Origin: Rana temporaria
Lineage: Eukaryota; Chordata; Amphibia; Anura; Ranidae
Direction: 5' to 3'
Length of the DNA: 64,000 nt
Assembly: GCF_905171775.1 (NCBI RefSeq)
Contig: NC_053499.1
Span: 78,025,543 to 78,089,542 of the forward strand
Shown: positions 12,232-23,224 of the stretch, piece after piece
Numbering within the stretch: the first letter of the stretch is position 1
How the letters are laid out: every line of letters begins with the position of its first letter
The notes under the pieces: model-generated
Told to the model about the DNA's origin: nothing
Databases searched by the model: none
Seen by the model: only the letters and a program-made list of their open reading frames with translations
Position numbers and translations under genes: made by a program

Positions 12232-12881
12232 TTGTCTCTGGATCCTGCGATGTCTCCACGCTGTTTGAGCAAGCGGGTCCTCACTCGATTCACACAGTGT
12301 CCCTGTGTGCCGCCGATCTCCGTTCCCTGCGACGTTACGACACACGGGGGCGGAGAACGGCGACAAATTAAAAAAAGTAAATAAACACATCACATACAGT
12401 ATACTGTAATCTTATAGATTACAGTGCTGTATGTAAAAAATACACACCCCCTTTGTCCCTAGTGGTCTGCCCAGTGTCCTACGTGTACTTTTATAAAATA
12501 AAAACTGTTCTTTCTGCCTGCAAACTGTAGATTGTCCATAGCAACCAAAAGTGTCCCTTTATGTCAAAAGTGATTTTCGAGCAGCTAGAAAACAGCAATA
12601 ATAATTTATAATCACTTGCAGAATTGAGCGATATCGATTTGTGGGGAAATTCGTCATAAAAAAATAAAAGTAATGACAGCGACAATTCTGCAACTGAGCA
12701 AATTTAATTGTTTTTGATTTGATTACATTATTGAATAATTTTTATTAAAATTACATTATTATTTGTTATAATTATTTATATTTATTTATTATATTATAAT
12801 TTATGATTTTGTTTTTCAAACGTTATCATACCCGGGATGTCTACACTCTTGTTTGGACAGATTTAAGTCAGTTATTCCTCA

Positions 12882-13352
12882 GGCCTCGTACACATGGACG
12901 GACTGTCCGATGAAAACGGTCCGCCGGACCGTTTTCATCGGACATGTCCGCTGACGGATTTCTGTCTGATGGTTGTACACACCATCAAACAGAAATCCGT
13001 GCGGACACGATACATGGTGACGTGGCCGTGACGTCGCCGCGACGATGACGCGGCGACGTGCACAGCCCTGGAAGGTCAATGCTTCCACGCATGCGTCGAA
13101 TCACTTTGACGCATGCGAGGGCTTTCGGCCGAGCGGACATGTCCGGTGAGTCTGTACAGACGACCGAACATGTCCGACGGACAGGCTTCCAGCGGACATG
13201 TTTCTTAGCATGCCAAGAAACATTTGTCCGCTGGAAACCTGTCCGATCTGCCGGAAAATTGTCCTGTCGGACGTACAGACGACCTAACATGTCCGCTGAA
13301 ACTGGTCCGCGGACCAGTTTCAGCGGACATGTTCGGTCATGTGTACGGGGCC
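12882..13352. mobile_element. Harbinger-type MITE (GGCCTCGTACACATGG ends), nested
   Basis: The ends GGCCTCGTACACATGG and CATGTGTACGGGGCC are inverted. Inside, GTCCGCTGAAACTGGTCC and its complement form nested palindromes. The flanks TCA and TAA resemble the TTA target of its relatives with one change. The three overlapping ORFs here mirror each other because of the palindromes and are not genes. Confidence 0.75.
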
Positions 13353-13457
13353 TAAGAATTACAGGCCTACAATTTAAAACGTCAAATTTCCATGCAAAAT
13401 AATTGTACCGCTTTCAGCACCTAAAATCTGACATAATCATACCACCAGGGAGGTTAA

Positions 13458-13997
13458 GGAGAGATCTGGGGTCTATTAGATACCAAATCTCTCCAATAGC
13501 CTCCCATGCAGCAACTGATCAGACACAGATCGATTAGATTGACTGCTTTCCTGGCAGGAGTTTTGTGTTGCCTACCAAGAAAAATTATCCAAACTGGAAA
13601 GTGTAGTGAAAGGGCAAGAGGAAGAAATCTATGCTCTGCAGGGACAATGGCTGTACTTTTGTTCTATAAATGATTCTAATGCACGTATGCTTCTACTACT
13701 CAAGTTCCATGGATACCACCATCATTACAGAGGTTTCCTTAACCAGTCTTGTATATATTTCCAGATATAACCAGTTGCATTTGCATTCTGAGAAAATAAA
13801 GGTATTGTTTATGATCAACCACCTGACTGCTGACTGAGGAAGCCCTAACTTGGTCCATCCCTTATGTGGAATAAGACAACACAATTCTGAATAATTTTGA
13901 ATCTTTTGTGACCCCAATTAATCATGTTTTTAATTATTCCAACTGCTGTGCTACTGCCAAAGCAAAGTTGCATGGTTAATGGCAGGGTAGACACTCT
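13458..13997. other. Remainder of the split TTAA element, then unassigned sequence
   Basis: The first part continues the interrupted element. From about 13,800 on I recognise nothing and see no supported gene. Confidence 0.4.
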
Positions 13998-14768
13998 GGC
14001 CCGGATTCACAAAGCACTTGCACTGACGTATCTCCAGATACACCGCATAAGTGCAAATATGCGCCGTCGTATCTGTGCGCCGTACCCACAAACTAAGATA
14101 TGCCTAAAAACAGGCTTAATCCCGCCGACGTAACTTGCCTACGCCGGCGTAGGGTGGGCGCACATTTACGCTGGCCACATGGTGGCGCTGCCATTGATTA
14201 GCCATTCAAATATGCAAATGAGGAAAATACGGCGATTCACGAACCTGCGCCCGCCCGACACATGCTACGAGAGGTGTGTGTAAGTTGTATGTCTGGCGTA
14301 AAGTTAAGCCCCATAAAGGAGGTGTAACTCAGCAGCAGACATGTAAAGGTCTGCATCAGGGAACAGAAGCCGGCAGTTTTTACGTAGTTTACGTTCGAGG
14401 TGTCTGGATGGGTGTAGATTACGTTCATGGCGCAGGCAGTGATCCGGCATATCTTACGTAGTTGTTTCGACATAGTTATGAGCATGCGCACGGGGATGCG
14501 CCCAAGACACGACGCATGCGCAGTTCGTTCAGCGTACTTGTCTGGCTCTCAAACCATCATTTGCATGGGGTCATGCCTCATTTGCATGGGGCAAGCCCAC
14601 TTCCACCTACGCCGGCCTGTGCCTTCGAAGTCTACGCCACGCCGATGCAGCTTTGGGAGCATTGGCTTCCTGAATTCCATGCTTGCCTATCTGCGCTGCG
14701 TCGGCGTAGCGTACATTGAGATGCGCTACGGCGGCATAAATGTGCGCCGCTGTCTGTGAATCCGGGCC
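13998..14768. mobile_element. Harbinger-type MITE with perfect GGCCCGGATTCACA ends
   Basis: The terminal inverted repeats GGCCCGGATTCACA and TGTGAATCCGGGCC are perfect and are flanked by TCT on both sides (13,995-13,997; 14,769-14,771). The right subterminal region contains GGCGTAGCG and GATGCGCTACGGCGG, which follow the same pattern as the left end of the full Harbinger element at 50,076. No protein is encoded, so it is a non-autonomous member or relative of that family. Confidence 0.85.
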
Positions 14769-14878
14769 TCTGTTGCTGATAAACAGATGAATTCTGACAT
14801 TCGAATCCAGCAGAGTAACAAATTCTGTTCCACCAAGGGCTCTCTGAACAGGTTAAAGATGAGCTTGCCAGACTCTTA

Positions 14879-16490
14879 TGGCACGTACACACGATCGGAC
14901 ATTCGGACAACAAAACCGTGTAATTTTTTCCGACAGAATGTTGGTTCAAACTTGTCTTGCATACACATGGTCACACAAATGTTGTCGGAAATTTTGACCG
15001 TCAAGAACGCAGTGATGTACAACACGTACCACGGCACTATAAAACGGAAATTCCATACCCAGTGCGCCACCCTTTGGGCTCCGTCTGCTCATCTCCTGTT
15101 AGTAGAAGTTTGGTGAGAGACGATTCGCGCTTTTCAGCCTTCATGCTTTTCAGTCCGTTACTGCTCTTCAGTGTGCTTGTGGGTTTGTAACTGGTTTTTA
15201 GTGCATGTAGTCAGTTTGTGTCTGGTTTTCAGTGCATTCTTGTCCACTTGTTTCTGATTTTCAGCTCGTTCTTCTCAGGCGTTCCTGTTCTTTAGTGTGT
15301 TCTGTTAGTTCATTCTGACCAGCCAACCATTTTCCAGTCATGTTGCGGCTACCTACTCATCGTAGAGTTTGTGCTGTGCAGGGGCTTGGTGTTGGGGTTC
15401 TTACTTCGGCCCAAGCCCATGAACTCCTCCCCACCCTGTTCTTGGAAAAAAAATTGGTTGCTCCAGCGTGACCAATTCTCTCATATGCCTTTGCTGCAGG
15501 AGATTCAGGAGAATAATCCTGATGATTTCAGCAATTATCTCCAGATGACGAACCCCATTTTTCACCATATGTTGGCTTTGCTGTCCCCTTATATTATGAA
15601 GCAGGACACCTGCATGTGGCAAGCCATCACTCCCGAACAAAGGCTAGTTGCCACGTTGGTCTACTTGGAGACAGGGAGAAGTCTGCAGGACATCAAGTTC
15701 TCAACAGGCATCTCTCCCCAGGCTCTGGGGATCATTATTCCAGAGACCTGTTCTGCCATCATACAAGTCCTGCAGAAGGACTATATCAAGGCAAGTTTTC
15801 TCCTTTAACATCACATTCTATGTATTTAATGTTTGCTAATGTATTGCATTTCTTTCATCATTCCCTAATTACCATGATTGTGCTGTGAATGTCCCCTTTG
15901 TCCTCATGCACGATAAAAGCTTTTAAGGCTCCTTTTTTGGCCTACATGCATATTTACCTTCACTAACCTCTCCAGCATGTTATCCTGGGCCCATACACAC
16001 CTAGCCTAGTCACTTAACAATGTATTTTGTCAGTTCCATTGTAGTGCTTTACCCTAAACACCCCCTAAAATGTGTACAAATGTTATTATTGTCATTAAAT
16101 TCAGGCAGAGTGTCAGAGGTATTTTTTTTTCTGGTTTGACTCCACAGTTTCCTTCAATGCTACAGGAATGGCAGACTGTGGCTTCCCAATTTGCACAGCG
16201 GTGGGACTTTCCCAACTGTGGAGGGGCAATCGATGGGAAACACGTCCACATCATCCACAACCCCCCAACTCAGGTTTATACTATTATAACTACAAGGGGT
16301 TTAATAGTATTGTGACGTTGGCGTGGTGTTGGCGATATACAAGTTTTTGTATGTGGACGTGGGGAAGAATGGCCGGATGTCGGATGATGGAGTCATTGCC
16401 CAGACAGAATTTTACAGACAGCTCCAGAAAGGTGGCTTGGGATTGCCACCTGCTGAAGATAATGTGGCAGGACTGCCAATTAGCACTTTT
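14879..16490 (+). mobile_element. Harbinger element relic, 3'-truncated
   Basis: The left end TGGCACGTACACACGATCGG is preceded by TTA (14,876-14,878). The element carries a spliced transposase gene on the plus strand. The coding similarity ends near 16,485, where the fragment shared with 7,746 begins, so the 3' third of the transposase and the right end are missing. No Myb-like partner gene is visible. The terminal CGTACACACGA motif is shared with the MITEs at 10,171, 12,882, 27,969, 46,394, 47,106 and 54,013. Confidence 0.8.
15371..16485 (+). pseudogene. Harbinger transposase (HARBI1-like), broken
   Basis: HARBI1-like DDE transposases cut and paste elements with 3-base target duplications. 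Exon 1 (to 15,790) reads NNPDDFSNYLQMTNP, then ITPEQRLVATLVYLETGRSL and FSTGISPQALGIIIPETC, the helical N-terminal region of this family. An intron at 15,791-16,147 follows in phase 0, with a GC donor and a CACAG acceptor. Exon 2 continues FPSMLQEWQTVASQFAQRW, then NCGGAIDGKHV, which carries the first catalytic Asp. A frame change follows right after this. The downstream pieces YYYNYKGFNSIV and FLYVDVGKNGRMSDDGVI lie in two other frames, so at least two indels break the gene. The remaining catalytic residues are lost with the truncation. Confidence 0.85.
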
Positions 16491-16503
16491 GATTTTTCAT
16501 GTT

Positions 16504-16575
16504 CGTGTCCCTTAGACTTTAATGGTGTTCGCCTGTTCGAACAAATTTTTTGCCTGTTTGCATGTTCAAACCCAG
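16504..16575. repeat. Fragment shared with 7,746-7,860
   Basis: CCCTTAGACTTTAATGGTGTTCG and the following AATTTTTTGCCTGTTTGCATGTTC match the block at 7,750-7,825. It lies between the truncated Harbinger relic and L1 copy B, so it may mark a rearrangement joint or a small inserted repeat. Confidence 0.5.
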
Positions 16576-17345
16576 GATGGATGGCAACGGATCAAGTCCA
16601 GCGAGAAGCCCGGACTCTGATCCAGGTGAGGAGACCAGGGAAATGCCGAAATCAATTGAATCCTTCCCCACTCAGCCTGTGCTTGATACCGTTTTAAAAG
16701 ATATGCTACTATCACTATGCAGCACGATTCAATCAGACTAGGCATCATATATGCACAGATTTAATAAGGAGATGCAAGCAGTGGGAAACAGGGTGGATCA
16801 CATAGAGGCTAAGATGGAAAAATATGCAGAGACCATTAATGACCTGGTTGATGATAATGATGAGAGGAAGGGGGACAAAGGAAAAGCTAGCTGACATGGA
16901 GAACAGATTAAGAAGAAACAACTTAAAATAAGGGGGATCCCCGATTCTGTGCAACAATCGGATCTGAACCTATGCTGCAACGCTATTTAAACTATTTAAA
17001 CACATTCTGCCTAGTCTCATGGACTTAGATGTCACTATAGACAGGATTCACCGTCTCCCCAAGCCTTCCCATCTGCCTGACCACATCCCTAGAGATGTTC
17101 TCCTACGCCTGCTCTTTTTTCACGTGAAGGAGAACCTCATGATAGCTATGAGGAAAAAGGAGAAAATTCCCCCACAGTACCAAAACCTACAATTCTTCAC
17201 CAATTTGTCACAATACATGCTTCAGAAAAGGAAAAGCCTGAATACGGTGTCAAAAGTACTCCGCAACCACAAAATTGCATACAGATGGGGTTATCCTACG
17301 AAAATCACCATTACCAAGGATAACCACACTTACAGTACACAATAA
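16576..17345 (+). pseudogene. L1-type ORF1, degenerate
   Basis: The ORF at 16,550-16,741 contains FPTQPVLDTVLKDMLLSL, parallel to FPTSGQPVLDTTMKDMLLYL of copy A. After several stops, 17,019-17,345 reads VTIDRIHRLPKPSHLP, DVLLRLLFFHVKENLM and HKIAYRWGYPTKITI, the RRM-like and C-terminal domains of this ORF1 family. It ends at a TAA after HTYSTQ. It is inactive, with at least three lesions between these blocks. Confidence 0.75.
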
Positions 17346-17959
17346 CCTCCTTGGAAAAAGGGATCACCCTACTGAAAGATTAGGGTATTCTCCCAGACCT
17401 AGAGGATTGGGCCCCTGCTACAAATTGACCATGAGTGGAAGACTGTAACTGCAAAAAATGCTAAATCAAATGCGTAACTGTGCTCGGATGTTATAATTAA
17501 GCTCCTGGGTCCTTGTGAATCTCAACCCTAGAGACTTAATGGTCGAACATATCCCCCAGTTGAACTTAGCAGCTTATGCTGTCTGTGGTTGGATTTTACC
17601 TATTACGCACTCTACACCTTTTAAAGTGCGCACTAATGTTTTGCCTGTTTTATGATGTTTTTTCTTTTATCCTTTCCTTTCATTGTCAAGTTTTTCTGAC
17701 GCTAACAGAGCCAATAAACCAGAACAACCACCTCTACACAGTGGAAACCGAAGCACCCCTTTGGGTACATCCGCACTTCACCTGCGAGCAATGCACTTTC
17801 AAAAGAGAGTACTCTATTTCACCCATCAAGTACCATCCCCTCTCTTGCCCGTGGTGCCAGCGGCGGTCAAGAGAGGGATCCTGCACCACGACAATTGTAA
17901 CCCAAGCTATACCCACAGCAACTGTCACCAATTTCAAATATACCACCAAACATATTATC

Positions 17960-19010
17960 AATCAACACTAAAGGGCTTAACCACCCTGCTCTTTATGGAA
18001 AGAAGCACTTACGCATAATAGTGACATAATATGCGCACAAGAGACTCACTTTTCTGCCTCTAACCCTCCTAAATGTTCCCACAAGAATTATCCACATTTA
18101 TTCACTGCAAATGCGGAATCCAAAACTAGTCCTAATCGCCATCAGGGATTCGGTAGCTTTTAAGCTGCATGACGTATTGCGTGACTAACTCGGTAGATTC
18201 TTGATATTACTCTGCGACCTAAATTCCACTACATGCACAATAGTCAACGTGTACTCTCCCAACAAACACCAAATTCAGTTTTTCAAGAGATTAATGAAAA
18301 GAGTGATATGCCTCCAAAAAGGGCTAATGATGATATGTGGAGATTTTAATATCACTCCTGATCCATCTCTAGACTCTACGTCTCTGTCTAAATGCGCAAT
18401 CCCAGCATTCCTTCCCTCCATACTCAATTAGGATCTGCACAATGCGTGGCGCTGCCTACACGCCAGTGAAAGGGACTTCACCTTTTTCTCACCACCTCAT
18501 CACATCTATACTAGAATTGACTTGTTTCTAGTGGATCAACAAACTCTACTTCGAACAACCTCTGTTACTATTAATCCAATCACGTGGTCGGACCATGCCT
18601 CTGTTGTCATCTCCATACCGGACTTGACGTCTGTTAATACGAGCCCGGTGTGGTTAATAAACTCTTACTTATTGCAACAGGGAGAATGTAAAAAGGCTTT
18701 TCAAGCCCAATTGCTAGATTTTTTTTACTAACAACGCAGGTTCTGTAAAAGATTCCTTTATGTTGTAACGCTCACAAGGCATTTATGAAAGATATATGCA
18801 TTCAAATGGGGGCCAGGGTTAAGAGGCAGAGGCAAAAGTGATTAACCTATCTAACAACAGAAATCGCCAACTTGGGCACTCAGAACAAAATTAGCCCTTC
18901 CCCATCCCTCTTCCAAAAAAATCTTGCAACTTCAATATGACTTTTGTTACTAGAAAACGTTGAAAAAGCTAGTAGAAAACTAAAAATGTCCTATTACGCC
19001 AATGGAAACA
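17960..19010 (+). pseudogene. L1 ORF2 endonuclease region, degenerate
   Basis: ORF2 of these LINEs encodes an apurinic-type endonuclease followed by reverse transcriptase. Seen here are TCTIVNVYSPNKHQIQFF, MMICGDFNITPDPSLD (the conserved GDFN), TRIDLFLVD and ITWSDHASVVIS (the conserved SDH). They occur in the order expected of the endonuclease fold, split over frames at 18,201-18,431 and 18,522-18,731. Downstream, KLKMSYYANGNRAG matches the linker before the reverse transcriptase. It lacks any active polymerase domain. Confidence 0.8.
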
Positions 19011-19162
19011 GAGCAGGGACCAAGCGCATGCTCGGCGCGATGCAGGAAGGACTCGCCTGAGCTCAGCTCCATCGGACCCGGTCCTTCCAGGCCTGCTACC
19101 CAGGGCTTTTCTACCCCAAACTCGGCGATTTCACCCTGCACCCCTGTGGGAAGCATCCGTGC

Positions 19163-20073
19163 ATGCCACCAGCTAAAAATTTGCAGAGACAACGCAAGAA
19201 ACACAGCCTAACTAACTTCCTTCTGAATATGGAGCAGAGGGCTGGCAAGGTCTCCCAAGATGGCGCTGGCCCCGGACAACACGCGGCACCAGGAAAGGCT
19301 CCTCCAGACCCCTCACCATCGCGGTCTAACAGTGAGTACAATGCTCCCCTGTCCAAGGCAGATTTAGATGCCAGCCTCACAGCCATTTTTGAAAAGCTAG
19401 TGGAGAAGATTGAGAAGGAGGTCCATAGCTCCACAGCGGCCTTGTCACATGAGATTGCTAGCATAGACAACCACACAGATGCTTTGGAGACCAAGCATGA
19501 CAAACTCTCCTTGTCACATAATGATCTGAGGAAAGATTATGAAAACCTTGCTGACATTTTTGCCTTTATGCTGGCCCAGGTCGAGGACTTGGACAACAGG
19601 AACCACCGCCATAACATAAGGATTTGCGGTGTCCCAGAAACGATCACTGAAATCATGCCTGAAGTTGCTAGGATTTTTCATGATCTCCTGCCTGACAGAC
19701 CCATGGCTGCATTCACTTGTGATAGGATTCATAGGCCCCCCGCCCTAAGCCCACTCCTGATAAACCCCCTAGAGACATTATTATGTGCATGAAGGACTTC
19801 CTTGTCAAAGAGGACATCATGCGAGCTTCTAGAAACACCCCCAATATCACACTGGATGGTAAAAGGCTGTGGATATACCCAGATATCTCCCCTGCCACCC
19901 TGGACAGAAGACGCAGAATGAAAGAAGTCACCAGCATATTACAAACAGCAAGAATCAAATACCGCTGGGGTTTCCCCTTTAAACTCACTATTCCCTATAA
20001 TGGCACAACCTACACAGTATATAATGTGATTGAGGGTAAAGAACTCCTGGTGAAATTGGGCCTATTTGCCTAA
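19163..20073 (+). pseudogene. L1-type ORF1 with a single frameshift
   Basis: Residues 1-60 are a basic and proline-rich N terminus. A coiled-coil follows at about residues 65-145 (LTAIFEKLVEKIEKEV, LETKHDKLSLSHNDL). The RRM-like core reads NRNHRHNIRICGVPE and FTCDRIHR, and the C-terminal domain DRRRRMKEVTSILQTARI and YRWGFPFKLTI ends at the TAA before 20,074. The frame changes at the C run near 19,735-19,742: the first frame ends at 19,792, while the second resumes with PRPKPTPDKPPRDI. One indel in a homopolymer separates this from a full-length ORF1 of about 300 residues. The N-terminal start MPPAKNL is the best candidate ATG. Confidence 0.85.
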
Positions 20074-20990
20074 TCGCCTCCTAATCGCTTGCCATCCACT
20101 CCTAGGCCCTCTCCCATATGGTCCACACCTGCCTCCAGGCGCAGTCAAAGGGATCAGAGAAGAACGTTTCATCCTTTGCAGGACCTAGCTGCTTGATTGT
20201 GTTATGGTTATCTGTGGACATGGATATACACACCTTCTCCTTTGGGTCCACTTCCCCCTTCATCCCCTATTTTGGATCCCTGGTGGTCTGGCAATCTGGA
20301 CTGTCAAGACTTTTTTTTTTTTTTTCAGCTAGCCCCTGTCTGCCTGGACCCCCAGCTGATTTCTCCAAGGTAACAGTTTAAAAGACTTCCACTTCTGACT
20401 CTGCAATATACGTTGCTGCTGTCTTGTCCTGTGTTCACGGCATATGTTCTTCACATGTTATTGTTTCTATTGCATGCACTTCAACTGCTATCACTTTGCA
20501 TATGCCTGGAACATCCTCCGTCGCTAGATTGACCTCCACCTGCTCCGCGGTTGGCTATTGCACCATCCCCGTTGGTGTGACTGCCTGCCTGGTTGCAGGT
20601 TTAGGACTTAAATTGTCCTCGGTTCTATTCTCGTTGTTTGTGTGACAAGTATTCTCTTGTCCCCATGTTTTTTTGCATAATTTTGTTTTTTCTAATTTTT
20701 GTGTCCGTTTTGGCCAGTTATTTTTTTTAAATGCCAATTGGTTGCCATGGTACTTTTTTCTACATTTTACTGTATACTGTACTCATCACTCTTTATTGTA
20801 ATTTTATGCTATTTATGGAAGTTGGTATGTATTTTATTTCTGTCCTTTTCTATAGATAGATAACAATAGATCTCATTATGTTGGTCCTCACTATTACTCT
20901 CCCGTGTAGTCATCCCAGATCACTGGTCTTATCTTATCCCCAGAGGTATATGCTTAAATTTGTTTTTGTTTCACAACTCTGCTCCCCAAA
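20074..20990 (+). other. Spacer between L1 ORF1 and ORF2
   Basis: No open frame with family features. It contains a T run at 20,311-20,325 and T-rich sequence near 20,690-20,735. I read it as the inter-ORF region of copy C, longer than the roughly 0.65 kb spacer seen in copy A. Confidence 0.5.
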
Positions 20991-21310
20991 TATAGTCTTT
21001 AATGGGACTTAAAATGATTTCCCACAGGCGTTTCATCATTACAAAAGACTCAAAGCTGATATTATTCTGCTTCAAGAAACACACTTTGCATCTAATAACC
21101 ACCCCAAATACTTTGATAGGACCTATAGTCAATTTAATTACACAACCTTTACTAACAAAACCCGTGGAGTCGCCATTTTTGTCCACAGCTCCATCATATT
21201 TGACATTTAGAAGATATTTAAAGACCCAGAAGGGCGTTTTATTATTTTTAAAGGCAATTTCAATAATCGTGCAATCACTATAGAGTATAGTGCTTCTATT
21301 AACCTGAGCA
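20991..21310 (+). pseudogene. L1 ORF2 N-terminal endonuclease fragment
   Basis: Reading along the plus strand gives KADIILLQETHFASNN (QETHF is the conserved endonuclease segment), NKTRGVAIFVHSSIIFDI and a stop. It then continues in the same frame with KIFKDPEGRFIIFKGN. The match to the endonuclease N terminus is clear by motif order. The fragment ends where the fold-back element begins. Confidence 0.75.
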
Positions 21311-21319
21311 TTCTAGGAC

Positions 21320-23224
21320 CCAGTCCTACAGTAGGTGACCGCGATATTGTGTCAATCTCGCTCCCTTTCTCGGAGAGATTGACCACCTACGAGCCCCATC
21401 GCGGGAGCCAATACCGAGCTAGCTTGCCGCGATGGAGACAAAGCCGTCATAGAAGCGATGGGGATCCGACTTGGATTCCCGACAATTCTAGCTGCGGCAT
21501 TCGGTATGCATTCCCGAGAGGGAGAACTCCACGCCAATTTTTAAATAAAAAACCGACATGGGTTCCCCCCCCAGGAGCATACCAGGCCCTTAGGTCTGGT
21601 ATGGGTTGTAAGGTGACCCCCCCTACGCCGAAAAACCGACGTAGGGGGGTCCCCCTACAATCCATACCAGACCCGTATCCAAAGCACGCTACACAGCCGG
21701 CCAGGAAAGGAGTGGGGATGAGCGAGCGCCCCCCTCCTGAGCCGTACCAGGCCGCATGCCCTCAACATGGGGGGTTGGGTGCTCTGGGGCAGGGGGGCGC
21801 ACTGCGGGGCCCCCACCCCAGAGCACCCTGTCCCCATGTTGATAAGGACAGGGCCTCTTCCCGACAACCCTGGCCGTTGGTTGTCGGGGTCTGCGGGCGG
21901 GGGGCTTATCGGAATCTGGGAGCCCCCTCAAATAAGGGGGCCCCTAGATACCAGCCCCCCACCCTAAGTGAATGAATATGGGGTACATCGTACCCCTACC
22001 CATTCATCTGGAGGCAAAGTGTTAAAGTTAATAAACAGACGACACAGGGTTTTTAAAACAATTTGTGGGTAGGTACCGGAGCATGATGGGACTGTGAGGC
22101 CTATATAAGTCGGATGCAAACCGCGCACCTGTCATTGCAGCGAGAAGAGGTGTCGGGTCAACATCGGAAGAAGGGAGAAGAAGAGAAGAGAAGAAGAAGA
22201 AGACGTCACAGAACAGTGGGCTGGCCGCCTGCTAGTAATTGAGCTAACACACGAAGATAGCGACGGTCAGCCCTGAAGGAGAAGGCACCGGACAGCGGGA
22301 GAAGAACCGGGGTGCGCCGAGTCAACATCGGAGAGCAGCGAAGATAGAAGAAGACCCCCCGAGAGCGGAGAAGACCCCCGGAGAGCGGAAGGGACCCCCC
22401 GGAGAGCGGAGGAGACCCCGGAGAGCGGAAGAAGAAGCCCCCCTGGTGAAAGAGCTAAAAAAGACAGGGGGGCCCCCGGAGAAGACTAATACATTATTTT
22501 AAAAACCCTGTGTCGTGTGTTTATTAACTTTAACACTTTGCCTCCAGGTGAATGGGTAGGGGTACGATGTACCCCATATCCATTCACTTAGGGTGGGGGG
22601 CCGGTATCTGGGGACCCCCTTATTTGAGGGGGCTCCCAGATTCTGATAAGCCCCCCGCCCGCAGACCCCGACAACCAACAGCCAGGGTTGTCGGGAAGAG
22701 GCCCTGTCCTTATCAACATGGGGACAGGGTGCTCTGGGGTGGGGGGGCCCGCAGTGCGCCCCCCTGCCCCAGAGCACCCAACCCCCCCATGTTGAGGGCA
22801 TGCGGCCTGGTATGGCTCAGGATGGGGGGGCGCTCGCTCATCCCCACTCCTTTCCTGGCCGGCCGGGTAGCGTGCTTTGGATATGGGTCTGGTATGGATT
22901 GTAGGGGGACCCCCTACGTCGGTTTTTCGGTGTAGGGGGGTCTCCTTACAACCCATACCAGACCTAAGGGCCTGGTATGCTCCTGGGGGGGAACCCATGT
23001 CAGTTTTTTATTAAAAAATTGGCATGGAGTTCTCCCTCTCGGGAATGCATACCGAATGCCACAGCTAGAATTGGCGGGAATCCAAGTCGGATCCCCGTCG
23101 CTTCTATGACGCGCTTGCTGGAATGTGCTTTGTCTATTCCAGCGAGTGCGAGATGTCGGCACCATGTCGCCGAGAATCAGCGCGATGCTGTCGTGCTAGA
23201 AACACATTCTCGGCAACATTTACT
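21320..23224. mobile_element. Large fold-back element with ~0.6-kb arms
   Basis: The left arm (about 21,440-22,060) and the right arm (about 22,495-23,105) are close reverse complements: GGAGGCAAAGTGTTAAAGTT on the left mirrors AACTTTAACACTTTGCCTCC on the right, and the match continues for several hundred bases. The loop (22,061-22,494) is purine-rich with GAAGAAGAAG runs. The outermost ~120 bases on each side differ. It is GC-rich, unlike its surroundings. All ORFs in the arms mirror one another and show no protein family. The class is unknown to me; it looks like a non-autonomous DNA element. Confidence 0.8.

Larger units (their letters stand above)
11446..13457. mobile_element. TTAA element with CTGGCGGTAT inverted ends, nested
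   Basis: The left end is TTAACCTGTCTGGCGGTAT. The right end read inward is TTAACCTCCCTGGTGGTAT, so the inverted repeat is 15 of 19 matching and both edges carry TTAA, the piggyBac-type target. It sits inside the diverged element 11,112-13,800 and itself contains two later MITEs (11,570-12,231 and 12,882-13,352). No transposase is present. Without its guests it is about 0.87 kb. Confidence 0.75.
11112..13800. mobile_element. Diverged TTAA element of the 42,328 family, split by an insertion
   Basis: The stretch around 11,130-11,445 (GATGTTACGCCAAGTAAATAG, CATCCCTTGTAACAGCATG, GACAGGTCCTCTT) follows the same order as 42,605-43,010 of the element at 42,328. The homology stops at the TTAA of 11,446. 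It resumes after 13,457 with GAGATCTGGGGTC, as at 43,013-43,025. The outer copy was therefore interrupted at a TTAA site. Its own outer ends are not clear, so the limits are approximate. Confidence 0.55.
16576..19015 (+). mobile_element. L1/Tx1-like LINE copy B, truncated
   Basis: ORF1 remnants run to 17,345, then a spacer, then an ORF2 endonuclease region (about 17,960-18,740) and the first part of the reverse transcriptase region. The recognisable sequence stops around 19,010 with YYANGNRAGTK, and the 5' leader of copy C begins. It has many stops and frameshifts. Confidence 0.75.
19016..21310 (+). mobile_element. L1/Tx1-like LINE copy C, 3'-truncated
   Basis: A GC-rich 5' leader starts around 19,016, followed by a nearly intact ORF1, a spacer of about 0.9 kb (20,074-20,990) and the first ~100 codons of ORF2. 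It is cut at about 21,310 by the fold-back element 21,320-23,224. Copies B and C therefore lie head to tail with B truncated at the join. Confidence 0.75.
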
